Shown one piece after another: positions 26,212 through 33,070 of a stretch of DNA of 37,331 bases. The position numbers and the translations under genes are program-made. Where the stretch lies: contig MWCU01000070.1 of the NCBI GenBank assembly GCA_002070205.1, positions 1 through 37,331 on the forward strand. Direction: 5' to 3'. Numbering within the stretch: position 1 is the first letter of the stretch; each line of letters starts with the position of its first letter. Origin of the DNA: Firmicutes bacterium ADurb.Bin182. GTDB taxonomy: Bacteria; Bacillota; Clostridia; Christensenellales; CAG-138. Below the pieces are notes generated by a model. That model was given only the letters and a program-made list of their open reading frames with translations, ran no database searches and was not told the origin of the DNA.

Positions 26212-26288
26212 TGTTATTCTGAACGAAAAATTTCAAAATTGTCCTGACATCGGAGATTCTTCAGTCGCTTTGCTCCTTCAGAATAACA
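26212..26288. repeat. MITE/REP-like palindromic repeat
   Basis: Perfect 12-bp inverted repeats TGTTATTCTGAA (26212-26223) and TTCAGAATAACA (26277-26288) bound a 77-bp element. The right half (GAGATTCTTCAGTCGCTTTG and on) resembles the widespread bacterial intergenic repeat of the ATTCTTC..TCGCT..GCTCC..CAGAATGACA kind. The left half has decayed. No second copy was seen in this window. Confidence 0.6.
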
Positions 26289-26517
26289 GTTTAAAGCACT
26301 TATTCAGTAATTTCACACCTTTCTGCTTCTACATAAAGTGTGCGGCAAATCCGGTTTTATCATTCAATGCCTTCAAATAGTCCGAAAATTTCACGGAGTT
26401 ATTGTATATTTAATGAAATAATGGTAGGATATAGTCGTATAGACTCACATTTTACGCGCATAATTCTGTCGGATCCGTATTTCGCTTTTTCAGAATTTTA
26501 ACAGGAGGAAAAACACA
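26289..26517. other. Non-coding stretch before the surface-protein gene
   Basis: Nothing coding is recognised. A weak plus-strand promoter is possible, TTGTAT (26403-26408) with TAGGAT (26425-26430) at 16 bases. The stretch ends with the AGGAGGA ribosome binding site (26503-26509) of the next gene. Confidence 0.35.
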
Positions 26518-27786
26518 GTGAGAGTAAACCGTACTTTCTCCAAGGTCATGGTAATTCTTGTCGTCGCCGCAATGCTTCCGGCTCTTTTTGCGGGCGAAGC
26601 TTTAGCTGCCGAAAGTTCCAACGGGTGTTTTATCGTTGAATTATGGGACGGCAGCGGTTACAAACAGGTTGCCGATATATCCTTCGGTCAATTCCAAAAG
26701 GAATCCGGAGTATTCATCGGAATCGCAGAGAATCCTAAGATCCGTATCCGCAAAGAAGCGGAGGGGCTTGCGTTTCTTGACAGCGTACTGCTTGACGGAG
26801 CAGCCGCGAGCGGCAGCGATAAGCTCAAAAAGACCGATTTTGACGTGTTGGAAATAACGAACGAAGGAGTCGAGCTCCTGTTTGCCGGCAGTTTTGGCGG
26901 CAATTTAAGCCTTACCGGAAGGATTGAGCCCAAGGACGTGGGCGGTTACCCGTTCATGCTGCCGACCGTCAATTTATTTATCGAAGACCCCGCGGAGCTA
27001 AAAGAGTTTTTCACCTATGAGATCGGCAGCAATATCGGTTCCGTAACTGCGGACGGTCAGTACGAAGACTTGGGCGAGCCGTTTGAGACAGAGTATTTGA
27101 AGCCGGACACCGGTCATCCCGATGGTTACGCCTATATCTACGTCTTCAACGATAACGAATACCTTTACGCTGCCGCCGATTTTACGAGCGACAACACGTA
27201 TGACTACGGGGACGACTTCTTTAAGGTGTTCGTAAAGCAAGGGGATGCCGTGAAGGAATTCAAGCAGACCTCAAGCGGTCACGAATACGGGGCCGGCGCA
27301 ATGCAATATACGGATAAAGTCGAATACGAGCATATGTATTATGAAGTCAGGATCCCTCTCGACAGTCTCGGCGGTCGGGACGAACTGCAGCTTGCTTTTT
27401 CGCTTTACGGCACCTCAGCGACCAACCCACCCGAAGACGAGCCGGAAATCAAGACTTATTCTGTATTTTATCATCCAAACGGCGGGAGCGGAACGGTCCC
27501 TTTGGATATGAACAAGTACTACCCGGGCGATAAAGTTACTCTGCTGCCCGGCGACGGGCTTGTTAAACCGGGCTATACGTTTGCCGGCTGGGCCCTTCAA
27601 GACGATACGGGCGTATCTTCACCCTATACCATGGGCAGCAGAGACGTTACGTTTTTTGCCGTATGGAGCGCAGTGCCGAAAATTCCGAAGACCGATGATG
27701 AAGCGGAGGCGGCCGGGTTTGTTATGCTTATTTTGGGCATAGCGCTTTTAGCGGGCTTATGGATCAGAAAACATAAATTCTCCTGA
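26518..27786 (+). CDS. Secreted surface protein with InlB-type repeat and sortase-like C-terminus
   Basis: The product has 422 residues and starts with GTG, 8 bases after AGGAGGA. A signal peptide ends at about ALA-AES (residue 30). The middle (about 170-305) resembles a DOMON/CBM9-like sandwich (YVFNDNEYLYAAADFTSDN, GDDFFKVFV, YYEVRIPLDSLGG), a guess by eye. An InlB B-repeat follows (about 312-384, VFYHPNGGSGTVP to YTFAGWAL and VTFFAVW). The C-terminus has IPKTD (389-393), a hydrophobic stretch and a basic tail, like a non-standard sortase signal. It is probably displayed on the cell wall and may bind sugars or host surfaces. It is monocistronic. Confidence 0.82.
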   Translation: MRVNRTFSKVMVILVVAAMLPALFAGEALAAESSNGCFIVELWDGSGYKQVADISFGQFQKESGVFIGIAENPKIRIRKEAEGLAFLDSVLLDGAAASGSDKLKKTDFDVLEITNEGVELLFAGSFGGNLSLTGRIEPKDVGGYPFMLPTVNLFIEDPAELKEFFTYEIGSNIGSVTADGQYEDLGEPFETEYLKPDTGHPDGYAYIYVFNDNEYLYAAADFTSDNTYDYGDDFFKVFVKQGDAVKEFKQTSSGHEYGAGAMQYTDKVEYEHMYYEVRIPLDSLGGRDELQLAFSLYGTSATNPPEDEPEIKTYSVFYHPNGGSGTVPLDMNKYYPGDKVTLLPGDGLVKPGYTFAGWALQDDTGVSSPYTMGSRDVTFFAVWSAVPKIPKTDDEAEAAGFVMLILGIALLAGLWIRKHKFS

Positions 27787-27820
27787 TCGATATTTAAAAA
27801 AGCATAGATATCCGAAAAAG

Positions 27821-27854
27821 AAAGCCCCGCTTATCTGAGAACGCGGGGCTTTTT
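27821..27854. terminator. Bidirectional terminator
   Basis: AAAGCCCCGC (27821-27830) pairs with GCGGGGCTTT (27843-27852) around a 12-base loop. T runs follow on the plus strand (TTTTT), and the minus strand continues TTTCTTTTT. It serves the surface-protein gene and the convergent GNAT gene. Confidence 0.88.
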
Positions 27855-27876
27855 ATGCAGAATATGTATTAGCAGT

Positions 27877-28362
27877 TTATGTAATCGAGACGCTGCTGAC
27901 GATTTTTTCATATATGCCGGTCACGAGGCTGTCGTTCACGGTATCGCGCTCTCCCGTATCGGTGAATCCGTTCTTGATAAAAAACGCTTTGATGATTTGC
28001 TGGTCTTCAGGTACGTCGGTCGTAAACTTGTGCGCATCGGCAAAGAGAAGCTCACATTTGCGAACAGCTTCCGTCCCGATCCCCTTTCTTTGGTACGAGG
28101 GCGAAACAAAAATGCGGGCAAGGTAGTATTCACCCGCCGCGTTGTTGTAGTATGCGATAGCGCCGCAAATAGTATTGTCGGCAACTATTTTGCGATAGGT
28201 AAGTCCCGGGGTTTCAAGCCAGTCCATGATCTCGAAAAAGCCCTTAAGATACGGATTGTCCTTATCGTGATAAATATCATATAAGCGTTTGAAAGCGCTT
28301 TTTTGAATTTGCACGATTTCGGGTATTTCCGACTGCTTCACAGGTTCCAACGAAATATTCAA
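27877..28362 (-). CDS. GNAT-family acetyltransferase
   Basis: The product has 161 residues and one GNAT domain. The acetyl-CoA motif is IFVSPSYQRKGIGTEAVRKCE, followed by FFIKNGFTDTGER, the usual C-terminal helix and strand. The N-terminus (SLEPVKQSEIPEIVQIQKSAF) is a typical GNAT opening. The substrate is unknown. It has its own minus-strand promoter about 90 bases upstream and shares the bidirectional terminator at 27821-27854. Confidence 0.88.
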   Translation of the reverse strand: MNISLEPVKQSEIPEIVQIQKSAFKRLYDIYHDKDNPYLKGFFEIMDWLETPGLTYRKIVADNTICGAIAYYNNAAGEYYLARIFVSPSYQRKGIGTEAVRKCELLFADAHKFTTDVPEDQQIIKAFFIKNGFTDTGERDTVNDSLVTGIYEKIVSSVSIT

Positions 28363-28454
28363 ATTTCTGCACCCCGTAATTTATTGAAATCCGGACAGGG
28401 AAGCCGGTACATGAAACTCGAACGGCGACGGTCTGAATGGTTCATATTGTCATA

Positions 28455-28483
28455 AGTATAAGATATTTGTACTTTTCTGTAAA
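28455..28483 (-). promoter_or_regulatory. Promoter of the GNAT gene at 27877-28362
   Basis: On the minus strand TTTACA (28483-28478) and TATACT (28460-28455) are 17 bases apart. The leader to the ATG would be about 86 bases. Confidence 0.65.
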
Positions 28484-28533
28484 GACATAGTTTTAAGGCG
28501 CAGCTTAACTGTTCTTCAGGAAAAGGCGAAAAA

Positions 28534-28562
28534 TTGTTGGAATCACAAGCTTGTGATAAAAT
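28534..28562 (+). promoter_or_regulatory. Promoter with a 16-bp palindrome in its spacer
   Basis: TTGTTG (28534-28539) and TAAAAT (28557-28562) are 17 bases apart, with TG before the -10. The perfect palindrome ATCACAAGCTTGTGAT (28542-28557) fills the spacer, which suggests a repressor or activator site. It points right, toward the 3' end of azlD on the opposite strand. No convincing plus-strand gene follows. Confidence 0.5.
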
Positions 28563-28702
28563 ACCTATATATAAAATACTGTTTTGTTTCTTTCACGGAC
28601 AAATTCGGCATGAGATGGGAGTTTATGACGGAGGATTGAATCCTGCGTACGGTTTAATCAGCTTACAGATATATTCCAAAGATTTATCGAATCGGGGTCC
28701 GC
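28563..28702. other. Stretch downstream of azlD without a supported gene
   Basis: Together with the two promoters just before it, this forms a roughly 340-bp gap between the GNAT gene and azlD. A plus-strand frame runs from the -35 box at 28534 to 28812, overlapping azlD antisense, but its only start lies inside the promoter. An AGGAGG-type sequence at 28630-28634 is followed by no usable start. Confidence 0.35.
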
Positions 28703-29035
28703 TTAAAAGACGTGCTGAACAAGCAGCATATATACGGCGGTCCCTCCGGCGATGCTCAGCAGTGCGTTGCGCTTTAAAATATGCAGGATTACGACCGCGG
28801 AGACAGAAATAAGCTCCGGAATGCCGTAAGGCGGATTTACTGCCGATATGTCCTTGAGGCAATACACTACCAGCAGCCCCATCATTGCGGCAGGCAGAGT
28901 TTTCCCGAGGCAGCTTATGATTTCGGGCGTTTTTTTTGTTTTGGGGAACAGCAAAAACGGAAGGAAACGCGTTATCATAGTTCCGAACGCTACGGCAAGT
29001 ATGATTATCAGCGTTTGGGTATCCGTTAAGGGCAT
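28703..29035 (-). CDS. azlD: AzlD-family branched-chain amino acid exporter subunit
   Basis: The product has 110 residues and about four membrane segments. It matches AzlD (BrnE-like), the small partner of AzlC: the start TDTQTLIIILAVAFGTMITRFLPFLLF and the segment GKTLPAAMMGLLVVYCLKDI are typical. AzlC and AzlD together export branched-chain amino acids or analogues such as azaleucine. The start overlaps the 3' end of azlC by 10 bases, with AGGAGG inside azlC. No terminator is obvious after the stop. Confidence 0.9.
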   Translation of the reverse strand: MPLTDTQTLIIILAVAFGTMITRFLPFLLFPKTKKTPEIISCLGKTLPAAMMGLLVVYCLKDISAVNPPYGIPELISVSAVVILHILKRNALLSIAGGTAVYMLLVQHVF

Positions 29036-29721
29036 AGTTTTTTCTTTCCTCCTATTAAGACGGCAAGAATTATGACCATTGCGGGAATGACCGGATTATT
29101 CCGGCCGAACAGCAAAATGCCGGCGGCGGCGCTCGCGATACCGATCAGCGCGGGCAGCCGGTTTTCCTGGCTTTTCAGCTGTTCCAGGAGAAGGACGACA
29201 AAAAGCGCGGTCAGCGCAAAGTCAAGTCCTTCCGTATTGAACGCGATAAGGCCTCCGAGCATTCCGCCCAAAAAAGTTCCAGCTACCCAGTACAGATAAT
29301 TCAGCGCTGAAACAAAAAAATAAAAATATTCGGGATTGCAATCGGGTGGTTCGACGCCGCACACTATCGAAAAGGTTTCATCGCAGAGAGTATAGATCAA
29401 AAACGCTTTCATCCTCCCGAGATCCTTATACTTCTCCAGCACGGATACCCCGTAAAACAAATGCCTGGCGTTTACCATGACGCTGAGAAGAAAAGCTTGA
29501 ACAGGGTCGAATGCGACCGTCAGCAGAGTGACCGCGACGAACTGCATGCTGCCGCAAAACGCGACCGCGCTGAACAGAACCGACCATAAGACGCCGTAAC
29601 CTTTCGTCCTCATCAGTATTCCGTAAGCGGTCCCGAGCGCAGAAAAGCCGGTCAGCACGGGGATCGTATTCACAAACGCCGCTTTAAGGGCTTTATTCAA
29701 TTCTTTTTTGCCCGGCGCCAT
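29026..29721 (-). CDS. azlC: AzlC-family branched-chain amino acid exporter subunit
   Basis: The product has 231 residues with about six to seven membrane segments and is the large AzlC (BrnF-like) subunit. Conserved segments are FVNTIPVLTGFSALGTAYGILM, AFCGSMQFVAVTLL and VNARHLFYGVSVL. Two TTG codons precede the ATG at 29721. The ATG overlaps the TGA of the upstream GNAT gene by one base, so the genes are translationally coupled. The operon is GNAT, azlC, azlD. Confidence 0.9.
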   Translation of the reverse strand: MAPGKKELNKALKAAFVNTIPVLTGFSALGTAYGILMRTKGYGVLWSVLFSAVAFCGSMQFVAVTLLTVAFDPVQAFLLSVMVNARHLFYGVSVLEKYKDLGRMKAFLIYTLCDETFSIVCGVEPPDCNPEYFYFFVSALNYLYWVAGTFLGGMLGGLIAFNTEGLDFALTALFVVLLLEQLKSQENRLPALIGIASAAAGILLFGRNNPVIPAMVIILAVLIGGKKKLCP

Positions 29722-30191
29722 CAACAAACCCCGGAGCCCGGTCTGTAAACCATCGGTATGAATCTTATTCCGTTAACGATCTGTTCGCTTCCGGCGTCAA
29801 CAAACCCGAGCCTGTGATACGCTTCTTTTGCGTAAGGGGATGAATTTACGGTGATTTTTTCGGCGTTGTTTTCACGGCAGATTTTTTTGGCGGTTTCAAA
29901 TAATTTTTTCGCGATACCCCGATTTTGATATTCTTTTTTCACGAACAGAAGGCATAAATGACAATTATCCCTGATCGCGATTACGCCGACCGGCCCGCCT
30001 CCTTCGATGCATCCGTAAAACTCCAATTCACCGCTGTCAAATTTTTTCATCATCGATTCGCGGTCAATGAAAGCTTTGAATTCGTTAACGCCCTGCAAAG
30101 AATAATCCGGAGCTACGAATTCCGAAAAAACCGACCATACCAAATCAAGAGCGCCGCTCAGCTGACTTTTCTTAAGCTTCGTTATTTCCAT
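29721..30191 (-). CDS. GNAT-family acetyltransferase upstream of azlCD
   Basis: The product has 156 residues and one GNAT domain: LLFVKKEYQNRGIAKKLFETAKKIC as the acetyl-CoA motif, then NSSPYAKEAYHRLGFVDAG and FIPMVYRP. The frame is open upstream to 30248, but the ATG at 30191 has GGGAGGG before it and the earlier part overlaps the promoter. It is the first gene of the azlCD operon, so it might acetylate an amino acid or analogue that AzlCD exports, or simply travel with it. That link is inference. Confidence 0.88.
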   Translation of the reverse strand: MEITKLKKSQLSGALDLVWSVFSEFVAPDYSLQGVNEFKAFIDRESMMKKFDSGELEFYGCIEGGGPVGVIAIRDNCHLCLLFVKKEYQNRGIAKKLFETAKKICRENNAEKITVNSSPYAKEAYHRLGFVDAGSEQIVNGIRFIPMVYRPGSGVC

Positions 30192-30218
30192 ATTAAATCC
30201 CTCCCATCCGACGCATCC

Positions 30219-30248
30219 ATTATAGCGGACAGCGGACGGGAGCGGCAA
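30219..30248 (-). promoter_or_regulatory. Promoter of the GNAT-azlC-azlD operon
   Basis: On the minus strand TTGCCG (30248-30243) and TATAAT (30224-30219) are 18 bases apart. The leader to the ATG at 30191 is about 20 bases. Confidence 0.65.
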
Positions 30249-30290
30249 TAGTATTGTTAAGCCGCCGGATTCGTCATTGATGACTGTGTT

Positions 30291-30318
30291 AAAAAATGCG
30301 GCACAGAGGCCGCATTTT
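30291..30318 (-). terminator. Second terminator after the 4Fe-4S protein gene
   Basis: A perfect 10-bp stem AAAATGCGGC (30293-30302) with GCCGCATTTT (30309-30318) has a 6-base loop. On the minus strand the T run is extended to TTTTTT. It also ends in TTTT on the plus strand. Confidence 0.8.
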
Positions 30319-30368
30319 AATACCTTAAAAACAAGCAGATCCGGCGCCGACTTGCGCGGTGATTTACG

Positions 30369-30392
30369 AAAAGCGGAGGCGATCCGCTTTTT
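30369..30392 (-). terminator. First terminator after the 4Fe-4S protein gene
   Basis: AAAAGCGGA (30369-30377) pairs with TCCGCTTTT (30383-30391) around a 5-base loop, starting 8 bases beyond the stop codon. Together with the hairpin at 30291-30318 it forms a tandem terminator. Confidence 0.75.
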
Positions 30393-30400
30393 CGATACGC

Positions 30401-31102
30401 TTATTCAAGTATCGTCCCGTCCGTCGATAATGTCACCGTTTGCCACGGGATCATTTTCCCGCAGTTTTTTAAAGCCTCGACGGCAGCGTTTGCAAGCCCG
30501 CCGCAGCAGGGGACTTCCATGCGAACGACCGTAACGCTTTTGACGTTGTTGCCTGCGAGTATCGCCGTCAGCTTTTCCGCATAGCTTCCCGAGTCCAGTT
30601 TCGGACAGCCGATAAGGACGATCCGGCCTTTTATGAAACGCTCATGAAAATCGCCGTATGCATATGCGGTGCAGTCCGCCGCTATAAGTAAATCGGAATC
30701 AGCGAAATAAGGGGCGTTAACGGGGACAAGCTTCAGCTGTACCGGCCATTGGCTAAGCCGGCTCGACGCCTCGTTATTATCGGCCGGTTTGCTTTGACAT
30801 TCGCGGCGATGGATTGTTCTTGTTGCCGAACCCGGGCATCCGCACGCGGCATCGGGACGCTTTTTCTTCATTTGCCTTGCCTTTACTGCCGCTTCATCGT
30901 AAGCTGCGGCTTCGCGCTCTTCAAAGGATATTGCTCCCTCGGGGCATACCGGCAGGCAATTCCCCAGCCCGTCGCAGTAATCATCACTGACAAGCCTGGC
31001 TTTTCCGTCAATTACGGATATTGCGTCCTCATGGCAGGCTTTTGCGCAAAGCCCGCAGCCGTTGCATTTATCTTCGTCGATTTTTATTATCCTTCGTATC
31101 AT
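30401..31102 (-). CDS. 4Fe-4S ferredoxin-domain protein
   Basis: The product has 233 residues. The N-terminal 60 residues form a two-cluster ferredoxin: CNGCGLCAKAC (C13, C16, C19, C23) and CDGLGNCLPVCP (C43, C49, C53). A basic segment with CGCPGS (C87, C89) follows, then a roughly 110-residue domain with LLIAADCTAYAYGDFHERFIKGRIVLIGCPKLD and VPCCGGLANAA. This two-part architecture occurs in anaerobes as a stand-alone redox protein; its partners are not known to me. AAGGAG precedes the ATG. It is divergent from a Crp/Fnr regulator gene 212 bases away, with a palindromic operator between, so it is probably a target of that regulator. Confidence 0.85.
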   Translation of the reverse strand: MIRRIIKIDEDKCNGCGLCAKACHEDAISVIDGKARLVSDDYCDGLGNCLPVCPEGAISFEEREAAAYDEAAVKARQMKKKRPDAACGCPGSATRTIHRRECQSKPADNNEASSRLSQWPVQLKLVPVNAPYFADSDLLIAADCTAYAYGDFHERFIKGRIVLIGCPKLDSGSYAEKLTAILAGNNVKSVTVVRMEVPCCGGLANAAVEALKNCGKMIPWQTVTLSTDGTILE

Positions 31103-31185
31103 ATATACTCCTTTCGGTTTGTTAACAGGTTGGCCGGAAGCGTCGGGCGGAATGCCGGAAATTTGGAAAGTTTGGAAACATCTCC

Positions 31186-31201
31186 GTTTCTTCTTAGAAA
31201 C
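31186..31201. promoter_or_regulatory. Candidate Crp/Fnr-type operator
   Basis: GTTTCT-TCTT-AGAAAC is a perfect 6-4-6 palindrome in the divergent region between the 4Fe-4S protein and Crp/Fnr genes. The half-site spacing equals that of classical FNR boxes (5-4-5). A related GTTT-GG-AAAC lies at 31170-31179. Confidence 0.55.
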
Positions 31202-31242
31202 TGCGCGAGCAGGGATCTTTGCATTTACCTTTGCTGCCGGCT

Positions 31243-31271
31243 TTACAGCACAGAGTGAATTATACTATAAT
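31243..31271 (+). promoter_or_regulatory. Promoter of the Crp/Fnr gene
   Basis: TTACAG (31243-31248) and TATAAT (31266-31271) are 17 bases apart; TTTACA, one base earlier, would be 18. Transcription should begin near 31278, which rules out the in-frame start codons upstream of 31315. Confidence 0.7.
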
Positions 31272-31314
31272 CCGCATGAGAAATCTGTTGCGGCTGCAAC
31301 AAAGGATAAGCATT

Positions 31315-31980
31315 ATGTTGGAAATTTTAAGCAAAGCGGAGCTTTTTTCAGGCATTGAAAAGGATGATATTTCCTCTCTTTTGGATTGCCTGTCAGCGCA
31401 AGTGCGGTCATACGAGAAGGGGGAGTTCATATTTTTGGCGGGGAAGTCCCGTCCCCTCATAGGCATCGTCATTTCGGGCAGAGCTGAGATCATCAAAGAG
31501 AATGCCTGCGGCGGCAAGACCGTCATAGGTGAAATACGGCCCCCGGATATGTTCGGGGAAACGTTTGCCTTAACGGAAAAGGATACCGTCGGCGTTTCGG
31601 CGCTTGCAAAAGGCATAACGACTGTCCTTTTTTTCGATGTAAAGAGGATCGTCCGAACATGCTGCAGCGCGTGCGCTCATCACAGTCAGCTTATATTAAA
31701 CCTTTTGAATATCGTTGCCAGGAAAAATACAGAGCTGAACAGGAAACTATACTACATTTCCCACAGGACGATAAGGGGAAGGCTGCTGGCATACTTTGAG
31801 GATATGGCCGAGAATTCGGGTTCGCCCGAGTTCACCATACCGTTCAGCAAGAGCTGTCTTGCGGATTATCTATGCATGGACAGAAGCGCCATGGCAAGAG
31901 AGCTTCGCGAAATGAAAAAAGACGGGCTTGTGGATTTTCATAAAAACACTTTCAGGCTATTATATCGGATTCGGCAATAA
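31315..31980 (+). CDS. Crp/Fnr-family transcriptional regulator
   Basis: The product has 221 residues: a cyclic-nucleotide-binding-type sensor domain (about 8-110), a dimer helix (about 118-145) and a C-terminal winged helix-turn-helix (about 150-218, FSKSCLADYLCMDRSAMARELREMKKDGLV). The domain junction has RTCCSACAHHSQL (C116, C117, C120), as in clostridial relatives; these cysteines might sense redox or bind a cofactor, which is speculation. It lacks an N-terminal FNR-type iron-sulfur cluster motif. AAAGGAT precedes the ATG. The divergent 4Fe-4S protein gene and the palindrome between them suggest local regulation. Confidence 0.9.
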   Translation: MLEILSKAELFSGIEKDDISSLLDCLSAQVRSYEKGEFIFLAGKSRPLIGIVISGRAEIIKENACGGKTVIGEIRPPDMFGETFALTEKDTVGVSALAKGITTVLFFDVKRIVRTCCSACAHHSQLILNLLNIVARKNTELNRKLYYISHRTIRGRLLAYFEDMAENSGSPEFTIPFSKSCLADYLCMDRSAMARELREMKKDGLVDFHKNTFRLLYRIRQ

Positions 31981-32070
31981 ATAAACCGAGGCGGGTTTGC
32001 GGCATAAAGGCGGCTTTTCCCAAAACCGCGATGCATATAAATATTATCGCAAAACAGGCGGTTTTATCTA

Positions 32071-32099
32071 TTGTCCAATTGCAAGAAATAATCTATAAT
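32071..32099 (+). promoter_or_regulatory. Promoter of the small lipoprotein gene
   Basis: TTGTCC (32071-32076) and TATAAT (32094-32099) are exactly 17 bases apart. Transcription should start near 32106. A TGTCGAA heptamer, the Spo0A-box core, lies at 32122-32128 in the leader. Confidence 0.8.
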
Positions 32100-32150
32100 G
32101 TATATATCTGGATAGCGAATTTGTCGAACATACGGAGAAGGGGGGGGGCA

Positions 32151-32561
32151 ATGCTGAAAAAATATCTTTCAATCATATCGGCACTCATATTGGTCCTGGC
32201 TGTTACCGCTTGCGGAGCCGCCGGAACAAACAAAAAGCTTCTGATAGGAACCTGGCAGGCAAAAACGGAGGGAGAGGAAAGCGAAACCTTCGGATATGCT
32301 TTTACGTTCGGGAAGGATGGCAAGTTATCCTATGACTTGAGCGGGCTGAAAGAGCTCGGAATTGAGGGAGAGGAGTTTGAAGAGGGCGTTGAGGCTCTCG
32401 GTCAAATGATGTCTCTCAATTATGAGGTCGTAGATAACGATACCATCGCGTTATATGTAGTAATGTTCGGCATGAAGGGCGATGCCGATGAGATCGCTTA
32501 CGAGTTGATCGACGAAAACACGCTGGTGCTCGACGGCGTAACGTACATCAGGGTTAAATAA
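32151..32561 (+). CDS. Small lipoprotein with lipocalin-like GTW motif
   Basis: The product has 136 residues. The signal peptide ends in the lipobox VTAC, so it is an extracellular lipid-anchored protein. The mature part, LLIGTWQAKTEG with YAFTFGKDGKLSYDLSG and a final VLDGVTYIRVK, resembles the small beta-barrel (GTW..F..DG) lipoproteins common in clostridia. No function is known. The ATG at 32151 follows GGAGAAGGGG; the open frame upstream covers the promoter. The DUF4870 gene follows after 36 bases. Confidence 0.82.
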   Translation: MLKKYLSIISALILVLAVTACGAAGTNKKLLIGTWQAKTEGEESETFGYAFTFGKDGKLSYDLSGLKELGIEGEEFEEGVEALGQMMSLNYEVVDNDTIALYVVMFGMKGDADEIAYELIDENTLVLDGVTYIRVK

Positions 32562-32597
32562 CCGAAATAAAATAAAAAATCAGGGGGTATTCTTCTT

Positions 32598-33032
32598 ATG
32601 GTAGTTCAGCCGCACAAATCTTCACTCGGAAACTTGGATGCGAACGTCATGGCGCTGCTAGCGTATCTTGCAAGCGCGGTTCTCGGATGGATACCGGTCA
32701 TCAGCTATGTTGCCTGGGCCGCTCCGCTTGTGATTTTCTTTATCGAGAAGCAAAGCTCATTCGTGAAGTTCCATTCGATGCAGGCGTTTCTGTTGGGTCT
32801 TGTCGGAATGATTTTTGGTCTTATCGTTTCCTTAATCGTCACATCGATTATTGCCGCCAATCCTTTTGCCTTGGGCAGCTACGCCCTTGCTGGGACTCTC
32901 AGCACCATCATAGGTCTTGTGTTCTTGGTATTTGCTATAATCGCGATGGTCAAAGCGTATAAGTACGAAGAATACAAGCTTCCGCTTATCGGCGGCCTCG
33001 CGGCTTCACTGACGGAAAAATTCGGAAAATAA
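32598..33032 (+). CDS. DUF4870-type membrane protein
   Basis: The product has 144 residues with four likely membrane segments. The family marks are GNLDANVMALLAYLASAVLGWIP, FVKFHSMQAFLLG and MVKAYKYEEYKLPLIG. DUF4870 proteins are widespread and have no established function. It follows the small lipoprotein gene by 36 bases and is ended by a clear terminator, so the two probably share a transcript. Confidence 0.9.
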   Translation: MVVQPHKSSLGNLDANVMALLAYLASAVLGWIPVISYVAWAAPLVIFFIEKQSSFVKFHSMQAFLLGLVGMIFGLIVSLIVTSIIAANPFALGSYALAGTLSTIIGLVFLVFAIIAMVKAYKYEEYKLPLIGGLAASLTEKFGK

Positions 33033-33048
33033 AAATATTTAAAAAGAG

Positions 33049-33070
33049 GAGCCTTCGGGCTCTTTTTTTT
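33049..33070 (+). terminator. Terminator with UUCG loop after the DUF4870 gene
   Basis: GAGCC (33049-33053) pairs with GGCTC (33058-33062) around a C(TTCG)G tetraloop, one of the most stable RNA loops, followed by eight T residues. Confidence 0.92.

Noticed and set aside
28534..28812. 92-codon plus-strand frame overlapping azlD antisense
   Set aside because: Its only start codon lies within a -35 box, and the opposite strand holds the well-supported azlD.
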